Of a DNA stretch of 18,402 nt, positions 1 through 6,326 are shown piece after piece. The stretch's first letter is position 1. Each line of letters begins with the position of its first letter. The stretch is taken from positions 1-18,402 of the forward strand of contig JADGQH010000029.1 of assembly GCA_017881985.1 (NCBI GenBank), in the 5' to 3' direction. The stretch is from Chloroflexota bacterium (GTDB lineage Bacteria; Chloroflexota; Limnocylindria; Limnocylindrales; CSP1-4). The notes below the pieces were generated by a model, which worked only from the letters and a program-made list of their open reading frames with translations, was not told the DNA's origin and made no database searches. A program made the translations under genes and the position numbers.

Positions 1-1
1 G

Positions 2-859
2 GGGGCGCGGATCCGGCGCGCGCACGCGATCCTCGCGGAGACGAAGGACCTCGTGCTCATCGAGGGGACGGGCCACGCCGGCGTCGGCGCGGTCATCGGT
101 CTGTCGAACGCGGTCGTGGCGAGCCTGCTGGGGGCGCCCGCCGTGATCGTCAGCGAGGGCGGCGTGGGCCGGCCGATCGACGAGATCGTCCTCAATGCCG
201 CCCTCTTCGAGAAGTACGGGGTGACCGTGGCCGGCGCCATCGTGAACAAGGTCGACCTCGACGCGCAGCCGGGCCTCCAGGCCGTCCTGGAGCGTGGGCT
301 GGCCCGCCACGGAATCCCGCTCCTCGGCGCCATCCCGTACCGGCCCCTGCTCTCCAATCCGAGCCTCGCGATGATCCTCGAGGGCACGCGGGCGGAGCTG
401 CTGCATGCCGGCCCCGACCTCGACCTCGTGATCGGGGGCATCAGCGTCGCGGCGATGGAGCCTCACCATGTCCTCCAGCACGTCGTCGGCCGCCGGATCG
501 TGATCGTGGCCGGCGACCGCGAGGACGTGATCGTGGCGCTTGCCAGGGCGCACCGGGCGGAGATGCGCCGGCCCGCGGTGATCCGCGGCGAGTCCGAGCC
601 GGCGATGCTGGGTTTCGTGCTGTCCGGCTATCGGCCACGCCCGGCGCTGGTCGACGAGATCCGACGGGCCGACCTGTTCGCGTGCTACCTCGACGAGGAC
701 ACGTACATGGTGGCGTCGGACGTCCACGACCTGCTCGTCAAGACGCACCCCGCCGACCGCGAGAAGATCGCCACGATCAAGGCCCTGGTCGGCGAGGCGC
801 TCGACGTGGATCGGCTCCTGGGCGCGGCGACGGAGGCGCACATCCCCGGATCGGCGTGA
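2..859 (+). CDS. BioD-like / DRTGG-domain protein (5' truncated)
   Basis: The frame is open from base 2, so the gene begins outside the window; about 285 residues remain, ending at TGA 857-859. The visible N-terminal part matches the C-terminal half of a BioD/cobyrinic-acid-synthase-like P-loop fold (VLIEGTGHAGVG, then GGVGRPIDEIVLN, then AGAIVNKVD), as in the N-terminal region of long phosphotransacetylases. The Walker A segment would lie upstream of the window. The last 110 or so residues match a DRTGG domain: a VAGDRED start, then GFVLSGYRPRP, LDEDTYMVASDV, and a final Lys-rich helix before VDRLL. The role of such stand-alone proteins is uncertain; ligand sensing or regulation linked to acetyl-CoA metabolism is only a guess. 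The GTG at 53 is an internal Val codon and not the start. Confidence 0.82.
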   Translation, partial: GARIRRAHAILAETKDLVLIEGTGHAGVGAVIGLSNAVVASLLGAPAVIVSEGGVGRPIDEIVLNAALFEKYGVTVAGAIVNKVDLDAQPGLQAVLERGLARHGIPLLGAIPYRPLLSNPSLAMILEGTRAELLHAGPDLDLVIGGISVAAMEPHHVLQHVVGRRIVIVAGDREDVIVALARAHRAEMRRPAVIRGESEPAMLGFVLSGYRPRPALVDEIRRADLFACYLDEDTYMVASDVHDLLVKTHPADREKIATIKALVGEALDVDRLLGAATEAHIPGSA

Positions 860-866
860 TCGGTGC

Positions 867-895
867 TTGACACCGTGGCGCGCTGCGGGTAATCT
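867..895 (+). promoter_or_regulatory. Near-consensus sigma-70-type promoter of the regulator/ABC operon
   Basis: A perfect -35 hexamer TTGACA (867-872) is followed by a 17-base spacer and a TAATCT -10 element (890-895; first, second and last positions match the consensus). Transcription would begin near A903, only about 3 bases before the GTG at 906, giving an essentially leaderless mRNA. No Shine-Dalgarno sequence precedes that GTG. The promoter lies just after the stop codon of the preceding gene (859), so the downstream operon is independently transcribed. Confidence 0.72.
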
Positions 896-918
896 TCTCA
901 TTATCGTGAATGAGAAGA
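893..918. promoter_or_regulatory. Perfect 10-bp inverted repeat over -10, start site and start codon (candidate operator)
   Basis: The arms TCTTCTCATT (893-902) and AATGAGAAGA (909-918) are exact reverse complements separated by ATCGTG. The arms are A+T-rich in a G+C-rich region, which makes chance unlikely. The left arm covers the end of the -10 hexamer and the likely transcription start. The spacer holds the first two bases of the GTG start codon region and the right arm lies in the first codons of the regulator. The placement is that of an autorepressor site for the winged-helix protein encoded immediately downstream. Confidence 0.65.
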
Positions 919-1526
919 GAACCAACACGCCGTCATCCCGGACCCACGGCCCGGACCTCATCCTGCATCCGATCCGGATGCGCCTGATCGTGGCCCTGGG
1001 TGCCGGAGTGCCGTTGGCCGCGGCGCAGCTCCTCGAGCGGATGCCGGACGTCCCGCCCGCCACGCTCTACCGGCATCTCACCGTGCTCAGGCAGGGCGGC
1101 ATCATCAGGTTCGCGGAGGAGCCGGCGCCGCGCGACGCGGGGGAACGCCGCACACGCGGCGCGGTCGAGCGCCGCTACGTCCTCCGTGCCGGCGCCGCGT
1201 CGCTCGCGCCGGAGGACCTCGCGAGTGCAACGCCGGATGACCACCTGCGCTGGTTCGCCTCGTTCCTCGCCAGTCTCCTCGGCTCGTTCAGCCGCTATGT
1301 CGGGGCGGGAGTCCCGGACCTCGCGCGTGACGGCGTCGGGTATCGGGAGGTGGTTCTCCAGCTCAGCGACGACGAGCTCGTCCAGATGAGCATCGCCCTC
1401 AACACGGCCCTGATGCCATTCGTGGCAAATACGCCAGGCAACGGGCGGACGGCCCGTCTCTTCGCAACCGTCCTTCTGCCCGCCGACCAGCGGTCGACGG
1501 GCTCTGCGACCAGGAGCGCCGAATGA
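906..1526 (+). CDS. Winged helix-turn-helix transcriptional regulator (ArsR/PadR-like)
   Basis: This is a 206-residue protein counted from GTG 906. Residues about 17-80 form a winged helix: LHPIRMRLIVAL as the first helix, PPATLYRHLTVLRQGGII as the recognition helix-turn-helix, and a wing ending in ERRYVL. The C-terminal half is helical and may dimerise or bind a ligand. I chose GTG 906 over the longer TTG at 867 because that TTG is the first codon of the TTGACA -35 box. A perfect palindrome surrounds the start codon, consistent with autoregulation. The gene overlaps the next one at ATGA (1523-1526) and heads an operon with a PLDc_N protein and an ABC exporter, so it probably controls that exporter. 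The inducing signal cannot be told from sequence. Confidence 0.82.
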   Translation: MNEKRTNTPSSRTHGPDLILHPIRMRLIVALGAGVPLAAAQLLERMPDVPPATLYRHLTVLRQGGIIRFAEEPAPRDAGERRTRGAVERRYVLRAGAASLAPEDLASATPDDHLRWFASFLASLLGSFSRYVGAGVPDLARDGVGYREVVLQLSDDELVQMSIALNTALMPFVANTPGNGRTARLFATVLLPADQRSTGSATRSAE

Positions 1527-1723
1527 ACACGGGCCAGATCATCCTCCTCCTTCTCCCGATCCTCATCCTGGAGCTCTCCCTGCTCGGCCTGGCGATCCGG
1601 GACCTGCTCAAGGACGAGCGTCACGTTCGAGGCGGCAACAAAGCGCTCTGGGCGCTCGTGATCCTCTTCATCAGCCTGCTCGGGCCGATCGTCTACTTCG
1701 CGATCGGCCGGGAGGACGCGTGA
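1523..1723 (+). CDS. PLDc_N-domain small membrane protein (YxlE-like)
   Basis: This 66-residue protein has two hydrophobic segments (about residues 5-25 and 42-61) and the pattern of the phospholipase-D/cardiolipin-synthase N-terminal domain: an Asp-Leu-Leu-Lys after the first helix, then Asn-Lys-Ala-Leu-Trp, and LLGPIVYFAIGRED at the end. An AGGAG ribosome site (1512-1516) lies 6 bases before the ATG, which overlaps the preceding stop. The stop in turn overlaps the GTG of the ABC ATPase. The same small protein precedes an ABC ATPase and permease in the Bacillus subtilis yxlEFG segment, where it is thought to act with the exporter or anti-sigma system. It has no catalytic domain, so it is not a lipase. 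Its function here is inferred from context. Confidence 0.85.
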   Translation: MNTGQIILLLLPILILELSLLGLAIRDLLKDERHVRGGNKALWALVILFISLLGPIVYFAIGREDA

Positions 1724-2688
1724 CCGCCGCCTCGACAATCGCGGGGGAGGTGAGCACGCACGGGCTCACCAAGCGGTACCGGCTCGACGTTGCGCTCGAT
1801 CATCTCGACCTCGACGTTCCCGCCGGCTGCGTCTTCGGCTTCCTCGGGCCGAACGGGGCAGGGAAGACGACGACCCTGCGCCTCCTGACGGGCCTGGCCC
1901 GGCCCACCGAAGGGAGCGCCACCGTGGCGGGGATCGACGCCACCTCCGGCGGTCGCGCCCTCGCCGAGCGCATCGGCGCGCTCGACCAGGATCCGCGCTA
2001 CTACGGGTGGATGACCGGACGCGAGCTGCTCGCGTTCGTTGGCCGGCTCCACGGGCTCGACGGATCGGCTCTGCGCTCGCGCGTCGACGAGGTGCTCGAG
2101 ACGATCGGCCTCGTCGACGCGGCGAACCGACGGATCGGCGGCTACTCGGGCGGGATGCGCCAGCGCCTCGGGATCGGGCAGGCGATGCTGCCGCGACCGT
2201 CGGTGCTCTTCCTCGACGAGCCGGTGAGCTCGCTCGATCCGGCCGGGCGCCGCGACGTGCTCGAGCTGATCGGCCGCCTGCGCGGGACGTGCACCGTCTT
2301 CATGAGCACGCACATCCTCAACGATGTCGAGCGGGTCTGCGATCGGGTCGGCATCCTCAACAACGGCCGCCTGATCGCCGAGGCGCCGATGGACGAGCTC
2401 CTCGCGAGCCACGCCCGACCGATCCTGGAGCTGGACCCCGAGCCCGGCCAGGATGCCGCCATCGCCGCGCTCGTCGCGACGCTGCGCGCGCAGTCCTGGA
2501 CGCGCGACGTGCGCGTGGAGAGCGGCCTGGTCCGGGTGTTCGTGACCGACGCCGAACGCGCGGCCACCGAGATGCTGCCGCTCGTCGTCGCGTCCGGGGT
2601 CCGCGTGGGCCGCTTCGAGCGGGTTCGGCCGACCCTGGAGGACGTCTTCCTTGCCCTCGTGGGGACGGCCGGGCAGGTGCGGGCGTGA
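1720..2688 (+). CDS. ABC transporter ATP-binding protein (YxlF/CcmA-type exporter)
   Basis: The 322-residue protein has all ATPase motifs: Walker A GPNGAGKT (43-50), Q-loop Gln90, signature YSGGMRQ (142-148), Walker B VLFLDEP (162-168), D-loop SLD (171-173) and switch His198. Residues after about 225 form the C-terminal regulatory domain seen in DrrA/CcmA-like export ATPases. A GGAGG ribosome site (1711-1715) precedes the GTG start, which overlaps the previous stop codon. The gene overlaps the permease at GTGA 2685-2688, so the two are translationally coupled and likely form one complex at the cytoplasmic membrane. The substrate is unknown; related systems export peptides, antibiotics or other amphiphiles. 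Confidence 0.93.
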   Translation: MTAASTIAGEVSTHGLTKRYRLDVALDHLDLDVPAGCVFGFLGPNGAGKTTTLRLLTGLARPTEGSATVAGIDATSGGRALAERIGALDQDPRYYGWMTGRELLAFVGRLHGLDGSALRSRVDEVLETIGLVDAANRRIGGYSGGMRQRLGIGQAMLPRPSVLFLDEPVSSLDPAGRRDVLELIGRLRGTCTVFMSTHILNDVERVCDRVGILNNGRLIAEAPMDELLASHARPILELDPEPGQDAAIAALVATLRAQSWTRDVRVESGLVRVFVTDAERAATEMLPLVVASGVRVGRFERVRPTLEDVFLALVGTAGQVRA

Positions 2689-3461
2689 GCGCGTTCGTCG
2701 GATTCCGACTGCTGCTCCAGAAGGAGCTGCGCGAGCAGCTTCGCACGCTTCGACTGGTCGTCGTCGTCGCGGTCCTCGCGGCGTTCGGCGCCACGTCGCC
2801 GCTCCTCGCCAAGCTCCTTCCCGACATCATCAAGGTCGCCGGGACCGAGACCGCCGGCCTCACGATCACGATGCCGACGCCGACCACGGCCGACGCGGTC
2901 GCCCAGCTCGTGAAGAACCTCGGCCAGTTCGGCCTTCTCATCGCGATCCTCGTGGCGATGGGCAGCGTGGCGACGGAGAAGGAGCGCGGCACGGCGGGGT
3001 TCGTGCTCACGAAGCCGGTCGGGCGCGGTCCATTCATCATGGCCAAGGCGGCGGCGATCGGCCTGCTGCTGGCCGCCGGGATCGCGGCCGGGTACGCGCT
3101 CGCGTGGATCTACACCGCGGTGCTCTTCGAGCCGCTGCCGCTCCCCGGTTTCGCGGCGAGCGGCACGCTGCTGTGGCTCTCGCTGCTCGTGACCGGCAGC
3201 GTGACCTTCCTGTTCTCGGTCCTGGCGCGCTCGTCGCTCGTCGCCGGCGGCGCCGGCTTCGTCGCCCTCATCGTGACGGGCATCGTCGCGGCGATCCCGG
3301 GGATCGGGGCCTACGCGCCGACCGGCCTCTCGACGCCCGCCATCGCTCTCGCGCTCGGCACGCCGGCCGGCGACCTGGCCGGCCCGATCATCGTCAACCT
3401 GGCCCTGGTGGGGCTCGCCCTGGGCGCCGCGCAGGTCGCCTTCCGTCGACAGGAGCTCTGA
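2685..3461 (+). CDS. ABC-2 type transporter permease
   Basis: This 258-residue membrane protein starts at a GTG that overlaps the ATPase stop. It has about six hydrophobic segments (near residues 22-42, 82-100, 118-140, 155-180, 183-207 and 232-252). The cytoplasmic loop with EKERGTAGFVLTKPV is the conserved ATPase-coupling region of ABC-2/NosY-type permeases. An extracytoplasmic stretch rich in Thr and Pro (about residues 50-75) follows the first helix. It pairs with the ATPase encoded just upstream and is the last gene of the operon, ending convergently with the DUF4349 gene 27 bases away. The transported substrate is not evident. Confidence 0.88.
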   Translation: MSAFVGFRLLLQKELREQLRTLRLVVVVAVLAAFGATSPLLAKLLPDIIKVAGTETAGLTITMPTPTTADAVAQLVKNLGQFGLLIAILVAMGSVATEKERGTAGFVLTKPVGRGPFIMAKAAAIGLLLAAGIAAGYALAWIYTAVLFEPLPLPGFAASGTLLWLSLLVTGSVTFLFSVLARSSLVAGGAGFVALIVTGIVAAIPGIGAYAPTGLSTPAIALALGTPAGDLAGPIIVNLALVGLALGAAQVAFRRQEL

Positions 3462-3488
3462 GGGCACCTGCCGTCCTTTTCGAACCGG

Positions 3489-4478
3489 TCACGCCTCCGC
3501 GGCGGGCGGCAGGGCAGCCGGTGTCGAAGGGGTGCGCCGGATCCGCCGGAGCACGACGAATGCGAGCAGCGCGATCAACCCGCCCACGAGGAGAATCGGG
3601 ACCCAGACGATCAGGAGCCAGATCCCGGCGCCGGCCAGCCCCTGGCCAAGGCCGACGAGGGCCGCAGCCGCCTGGTCGACCTCGCGTGCCGGATCCCAGC
3701 CCTCGCGCACCTGCGTGACGGCGACCGTCGGCGGCGGCGTGAAGCTGACGGTGAGCGAGGCGAGCGCCGCCTGGTTCTCGAGCGTCTGCTTCTGGGCCGT
3801 CAGCTGCTCGATCTGCTGGCGAACCCCGGTCAGCTGCTCCTGCACAGCAAGGACGTCCGGGATCTTCGTGGCCTTGTCCATGATCCCCTGGAGGGCGGTC
3901 TCGGTCACGTGGAGGTTGGCGAGGCGGGCGCCGAGGTCCACCACCTGGGCCGTGACCTCCTGGCTCGACGTCTGTTCCCCGAGGACCTTCGTGCCGAGCT
4001 TCCGGAGCGCATCGAGCGTCTCGGTCCAGCGTGCGGCGGGGATCCGGAACATCACGCTCGCTGAGGCCTTGTCGGCGTCGCCGCTTCGCTGTGATCCCGA
4101 GACGTACCCACCGACGGCCGTGACCGCGGCCTCGGCGGAGCGGATCGCCGCCTCGAGGTCGGCGACCTGGAGATCCATCTGGCCCGTGCGGACGATGAGC
4201 GGGCCGCTTCCGTCGGGCGCCGCCACCTCCGGGCCGCCCGTCGTGGTCGTGCCGCCGTTTGCGGACCCGAACGACCCGTCGCGGGCTGCCGAGGCTGCTG
4301 CGCTCGGCATTGCCGCCGGCGCCTCCGCCGGCTGGCCGGAGACCGGGCCACCGACGGTCGTGAGGGGGTTGCTGGCCGCGCTGCCGCAGCCGCCGAGCAG
4401 CGCCGCAACCATGAGCAGGCCGCCGATCCCGATGGCGACGCGCGTGCCCGCGCGTCCCTGGACGCTTCGATGCGCCAT
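3489..4478 (-). CDS. DUF4349 family lipoprotein
   Basis: This 329-residue protein starts at ATG 4478; a GTG one codon upstream (4481) is an alternative. A basic N-terminus, hydrophobic stretch and LLGGC lipobox (Cys31) indicate a lipoprotein signal. A low-complexity Ala/Ser/Gly linker follows. The DUF4349 domain begins at IVRTGQMDLQV and includes GGYVSGSQ, FRIPAARW and LGEQTSSQEVT. A Gln-rich coiled coil (VQEQLTGVRQQIEQL) comes next, then a long C-terminal membrane helix with an Arg-rich cytoplasmic end. The family is found in many bacteria and its function is unknown; a surface or envelope role is likely. It lies downstream of panC with an 84-base gap containing a stem-loop, so it may be read from the CoA operon, its own promoter, or both. 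Confidence 0.85.
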   Translation of the reverse strand: MAHRSVQGRAGTRVAIGIGGLLMVAALLGGCGSAASNPLTTVGGPVSGQPAEAPAAMPSAAASAARDGSFGSANGGTTTTGGPEVAAPDGSGPLIVRTGQMDLQVADLEAAIRSAEAAVTAVGGYVSGSQRSGDADKASASVMFRIPAARWTETLDALRKLGTKVLGEQTSSQEVTAQVVDLGARLANLHVTETALQGIMDKATKIPDVLAVQEQLTGVRQQIEQLTAQKQTLENQAALASLTVSFTPPPTVAVTQVREGWDPAREVDQAAAALVGLGQGLAGAGIWLLIVWVPILLVGGLIALLAFVVLRRIRRTPSTPAALPPAAEA

Positions 4479-4515
4479 CACGTCACCCCGTGGCTGGTGG
4501 ACGGCGGCGCGAGGG

Positions 4516-4549
4516 CGCGTCGCTCGTCCCGGTGACGCGAGCGGGCGCG
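4516..4549 (-). terminator. Stem-loop between panC and the DUF4349 gene
   Basis: CGCTCG (4521-4526) pairs with CGAGCG (4538-4543), and outer CGCG (4516-4519) pairs with CGCG (4546-4549) across a small internal loop. The structure begins 16 bases after the panC stop on the minus strand. No U-run follows, so it may be an attenuator or mRNA 3'-end stabiliser and not a complete terminator. In such G+C-rich sequence some stems arise by chance. Confidence 0.35.
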
Positions 4550-4565
4550 GCGCGGTTCCGGCCCG

Positions 4566-5396
4566 TCAGCCGAGGCGAACGTTGTCGATGAGGCGGGTGG
4601 TGCCGAAGCGCACCGCGAGCGAGAGCAGCGCGGGCCGCTCAACCACCGTCAGCTCCTCGAGGGTCGCGTCGTCCGCCAGCGAGACGTAGTCGACGTCGGC
4701 CCGCGCCTCCGTCGAGAGCACGGTCCGCACGATCGCGCGGATGGCGTCCGCGGATCGCTCGCCGCCGTCGTGGGCGGCGCGTCCCGCGAAGAGCGCACGA
4801 GCCAGGATGGCCGCCGCGGCTCGATCCTCGGGCGACAGGTGGACATTCCGGGACGAGAGGGCGAGGCCGTCGGGCTCGCGCACGGTCGGGCAGCGAATGA
4901 TCTCGGTGATGCCCAGGTCACGGACCATCCGATCGATCACGCGGAGCTGCTGGCCGTCCTTCTCGCCGAAGTAGGCGCGATCGGGCCGCACGACCCCAAA
5001 GAGGACCGCCACCACGGTGGTGACGCCGGCGAAGTGGTGCGGCCGGGCGGCGCCCTCGAGCGGCCAGGCCAGCCGCTCGACCGTGACCAGGGTGTCGAAC
5101 CCGGGCGGGTAGACGTCGTCGACACCGGGAATCCACACGAGGTCCGCCCCGGCACCGGCGCAGAGCGCCAGGTCGGTGGCCTCGCCCCGGGGATACCTCG
5201 CGAGGTCGGCAGGGTCGTCGAACTGGCGGGGATTGACGAAGATCGAGACGGCGACCGCGGCGCACTCCTCGCGGGCCTGCGCGATCAGCGAGCGATGGCC
5301 GGCATGGAGCCAGCCCATCGTGGGGACCAGGCCGAGCGGCCGGGGGAGCGCGGCGAGCGCGCGGCGCAGCTCCTCGCGGCTGCGAACGACCTCCAC
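4566..5396 (-). CDS. panC: Pantothenate synthetase (pantoate--beta-alanine ligase)
   Basis: PanC joins pantoate and beta-alanine with ATP to give pantothenate, via a pantoyl-adenylate, in the cytoplasm. The 276-residue length is normal. Visible motifs are PTMGWLHAGH (25-34, the HIGH-type nucleotide site), FVNPRQF (53-59), FGEKDGQQ (143-150) and REPDGLALSSRN (173-184), the KMSKS-like loop. The family sequence RPGHF is RPHHF here (118-122), a small deviation. The GTG start is the only good one close to the conserved N-terminus. It follows the panB stop by 9 bases without a clear Shine-Dalgarno, suggesting coupling to panB translation. It is the fourth gene of the coaX-coaBC-panB-panC operon. 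Confidence 0.95.
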   Translation of the reverse strand: MEVVRSREELRRALAALPRPLGLVPTMGWLHAGHRSLIAQAREECAAVAVSIFVNPRQFDDPADLARYPRGEATDLALCAGAGADLVWIPGVDDVYPPGFDTLVTVERLAWPLEGAARPHHFAGVTTVVAVLFGVVRPDRAYFGEKDGQQLRVIDRMVRDLGITEIIRCPTVREPDGLALSSRNVHLSPEDRAAAAILARALFAGRAAHDGGERSADAIRAIVRTVLSTEARADVDYVSLADDATLEELTVVERPALLSLAVRFGTTRLIDNVRLG

Positions 5397-5405
5397 GAAT
5401 CGCCG

Positions 5406-6326
5406 CTAGAGGTCGCGATCGAGCGGGATCCCCGCCTCGATCCGCTGCGACCCCTCGGCGGTGCGGTCATCCGGGGTGTGACCGAGCACCTCGTCGAGGA
5501 TCGCGTCGTCCATCCGGCTGGACTGGGCGGCGCCGGGGAAGGTCCCCGCCTCAACCTCCGACCGGTACGCCGCGGCGGCAGCCAGGATCACGGCCCGCAT
5601 GTCGGCGTATGCCTTCGCGTGGCGCGGCATGAACGTGCCGAGGCCCAGGAAGTCGGTCACGACCTGGACCTGGCCCGAGCATCCGGCGCCCGCCCCGATC
5701 CCGATCGTCGGGATTCGCAGGCGGGCAGTGATCGCCGCCGCGAGCTGCTCCGGCACGAGCTCCAGGACCACCGCGAACGCGCCCGCCTCCTGCACCGCGA
5801 GCGCGTCGTGGAGGAGCGCGCGCGCCGCCTCGCGCGTCCGGCCCTGGACGCGGACCTTCCCGAGGGCGTTGATCGCCTGCGGCGTGAGGCCGATGTGCCC
5901 CATCACCGGCACGCCCGCTCGGACAAGGGTCTCAATGACCCGCGCCGTCCGCACGCCGCCCTCGACCTTGACCGTCTGCGCGCCGGCCTCGCGAAGGAAG
6001 CGCCCGGCATTGCGGACCGCGTCGTCGGGCGTCGCGTAGGAGAGGAACGGCATGTCCGCGACGATCAGCGCCCGATGGGCGCCCCGGACGACCGCCTTCG
6101 TGTGGTGGAGCATCTCGTCCATCGTCACCCGGACGGTGGTCTCGTAGCCGAGCATCACCTGGCCCAGGGAGTCGCCCACGAGGAGCATCGGGATGCCGGC
6201 CTCGTCGAGGATGCCGGCCGTCGGGTAGTCGTATGCCGTCAGCATCGCGATCCGCTCGCCGTCCGCGTGCATGCGGGCGATGTCCACCACCGTCAGGCGG
6301 CGCGTGCTCTCCGAGGTGCTGCTCAC
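5406..6326 (-). CDS. panB: 3-methyl-2-oxobutanoate hydroxymethyltransferase
   Basis: PanB transfers a hydroxymethyl group from methylene-tetrahydrofolate to ketoisovalerate, giving ketopantoate, the first committed step to pantothenate. The TIM-barrel motifs are intact: metal ligands Asp52 (VGDSLG) and Asp91 (VADMPF), KVEGG (120-124), GHIGLTPQ (143-150), catalytic Glu189 (VLELVP) and GIGAG (209-213). At 306 residues it is about 40 longer than the usual 264 or so; the surplus is a charged C-terminal tail after about residue 265. The GTG start overlaps the coaBC stop (GTGA at 6326-6323), so translation is coupled. Identity is secure; the tail has no recognisable domain. Confidence 0.95.
   Translation of the reverse strand: MSSTSESTRRLTVVDIARMHADGERIAMLTAYDYPTAGILDEAGIPMLLVGDSLGQVMLGYETTVRVTMDEMLHHTKAVVRGAHRALIVADMPFLSYATPDDAVRNAGRFLREAGAQTVKVEGGVRTARVIETLVRAGVPVMGHIGLTPQAINALGKVRVQGRTREAARALLHDALAVQEAGAFAVVLELVPEQLAAAITARLRIPTIGIGAGAGCSGQVQVVTDFLGLGTFMPRHAKAYADMRAVILAAAAAYRSEVEAGTFPGAAQSSRMDDAILDEVLGHTPDDRTAEGSQRIEAGIPLDRDL

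Noticed and set aside
867..905. TTG 867 as start of the winged-helix regulator
   Set aside because: This TTG is the start of the TTGACA -35 box; the transcript would begin downstream of it, and GTG 906 fits the promoter and the protein.
2142..3467. 441-codon minus-strand frame opposite the ABC operon
   Set aside because: Low-complexity Arg/Asp/Glu-rich translation opposite well-supported ATPase and permease genes.
3462..3488. Possible terminator between the ABC permease and DUF4349 genes (GGCA-CC-TGCC followed by TTTT)
   Set aside because: The stem is 4 bp with a 2-base loop, too weak to call, and it does not show the stop-pairing geometry of the other two convergent junctions.
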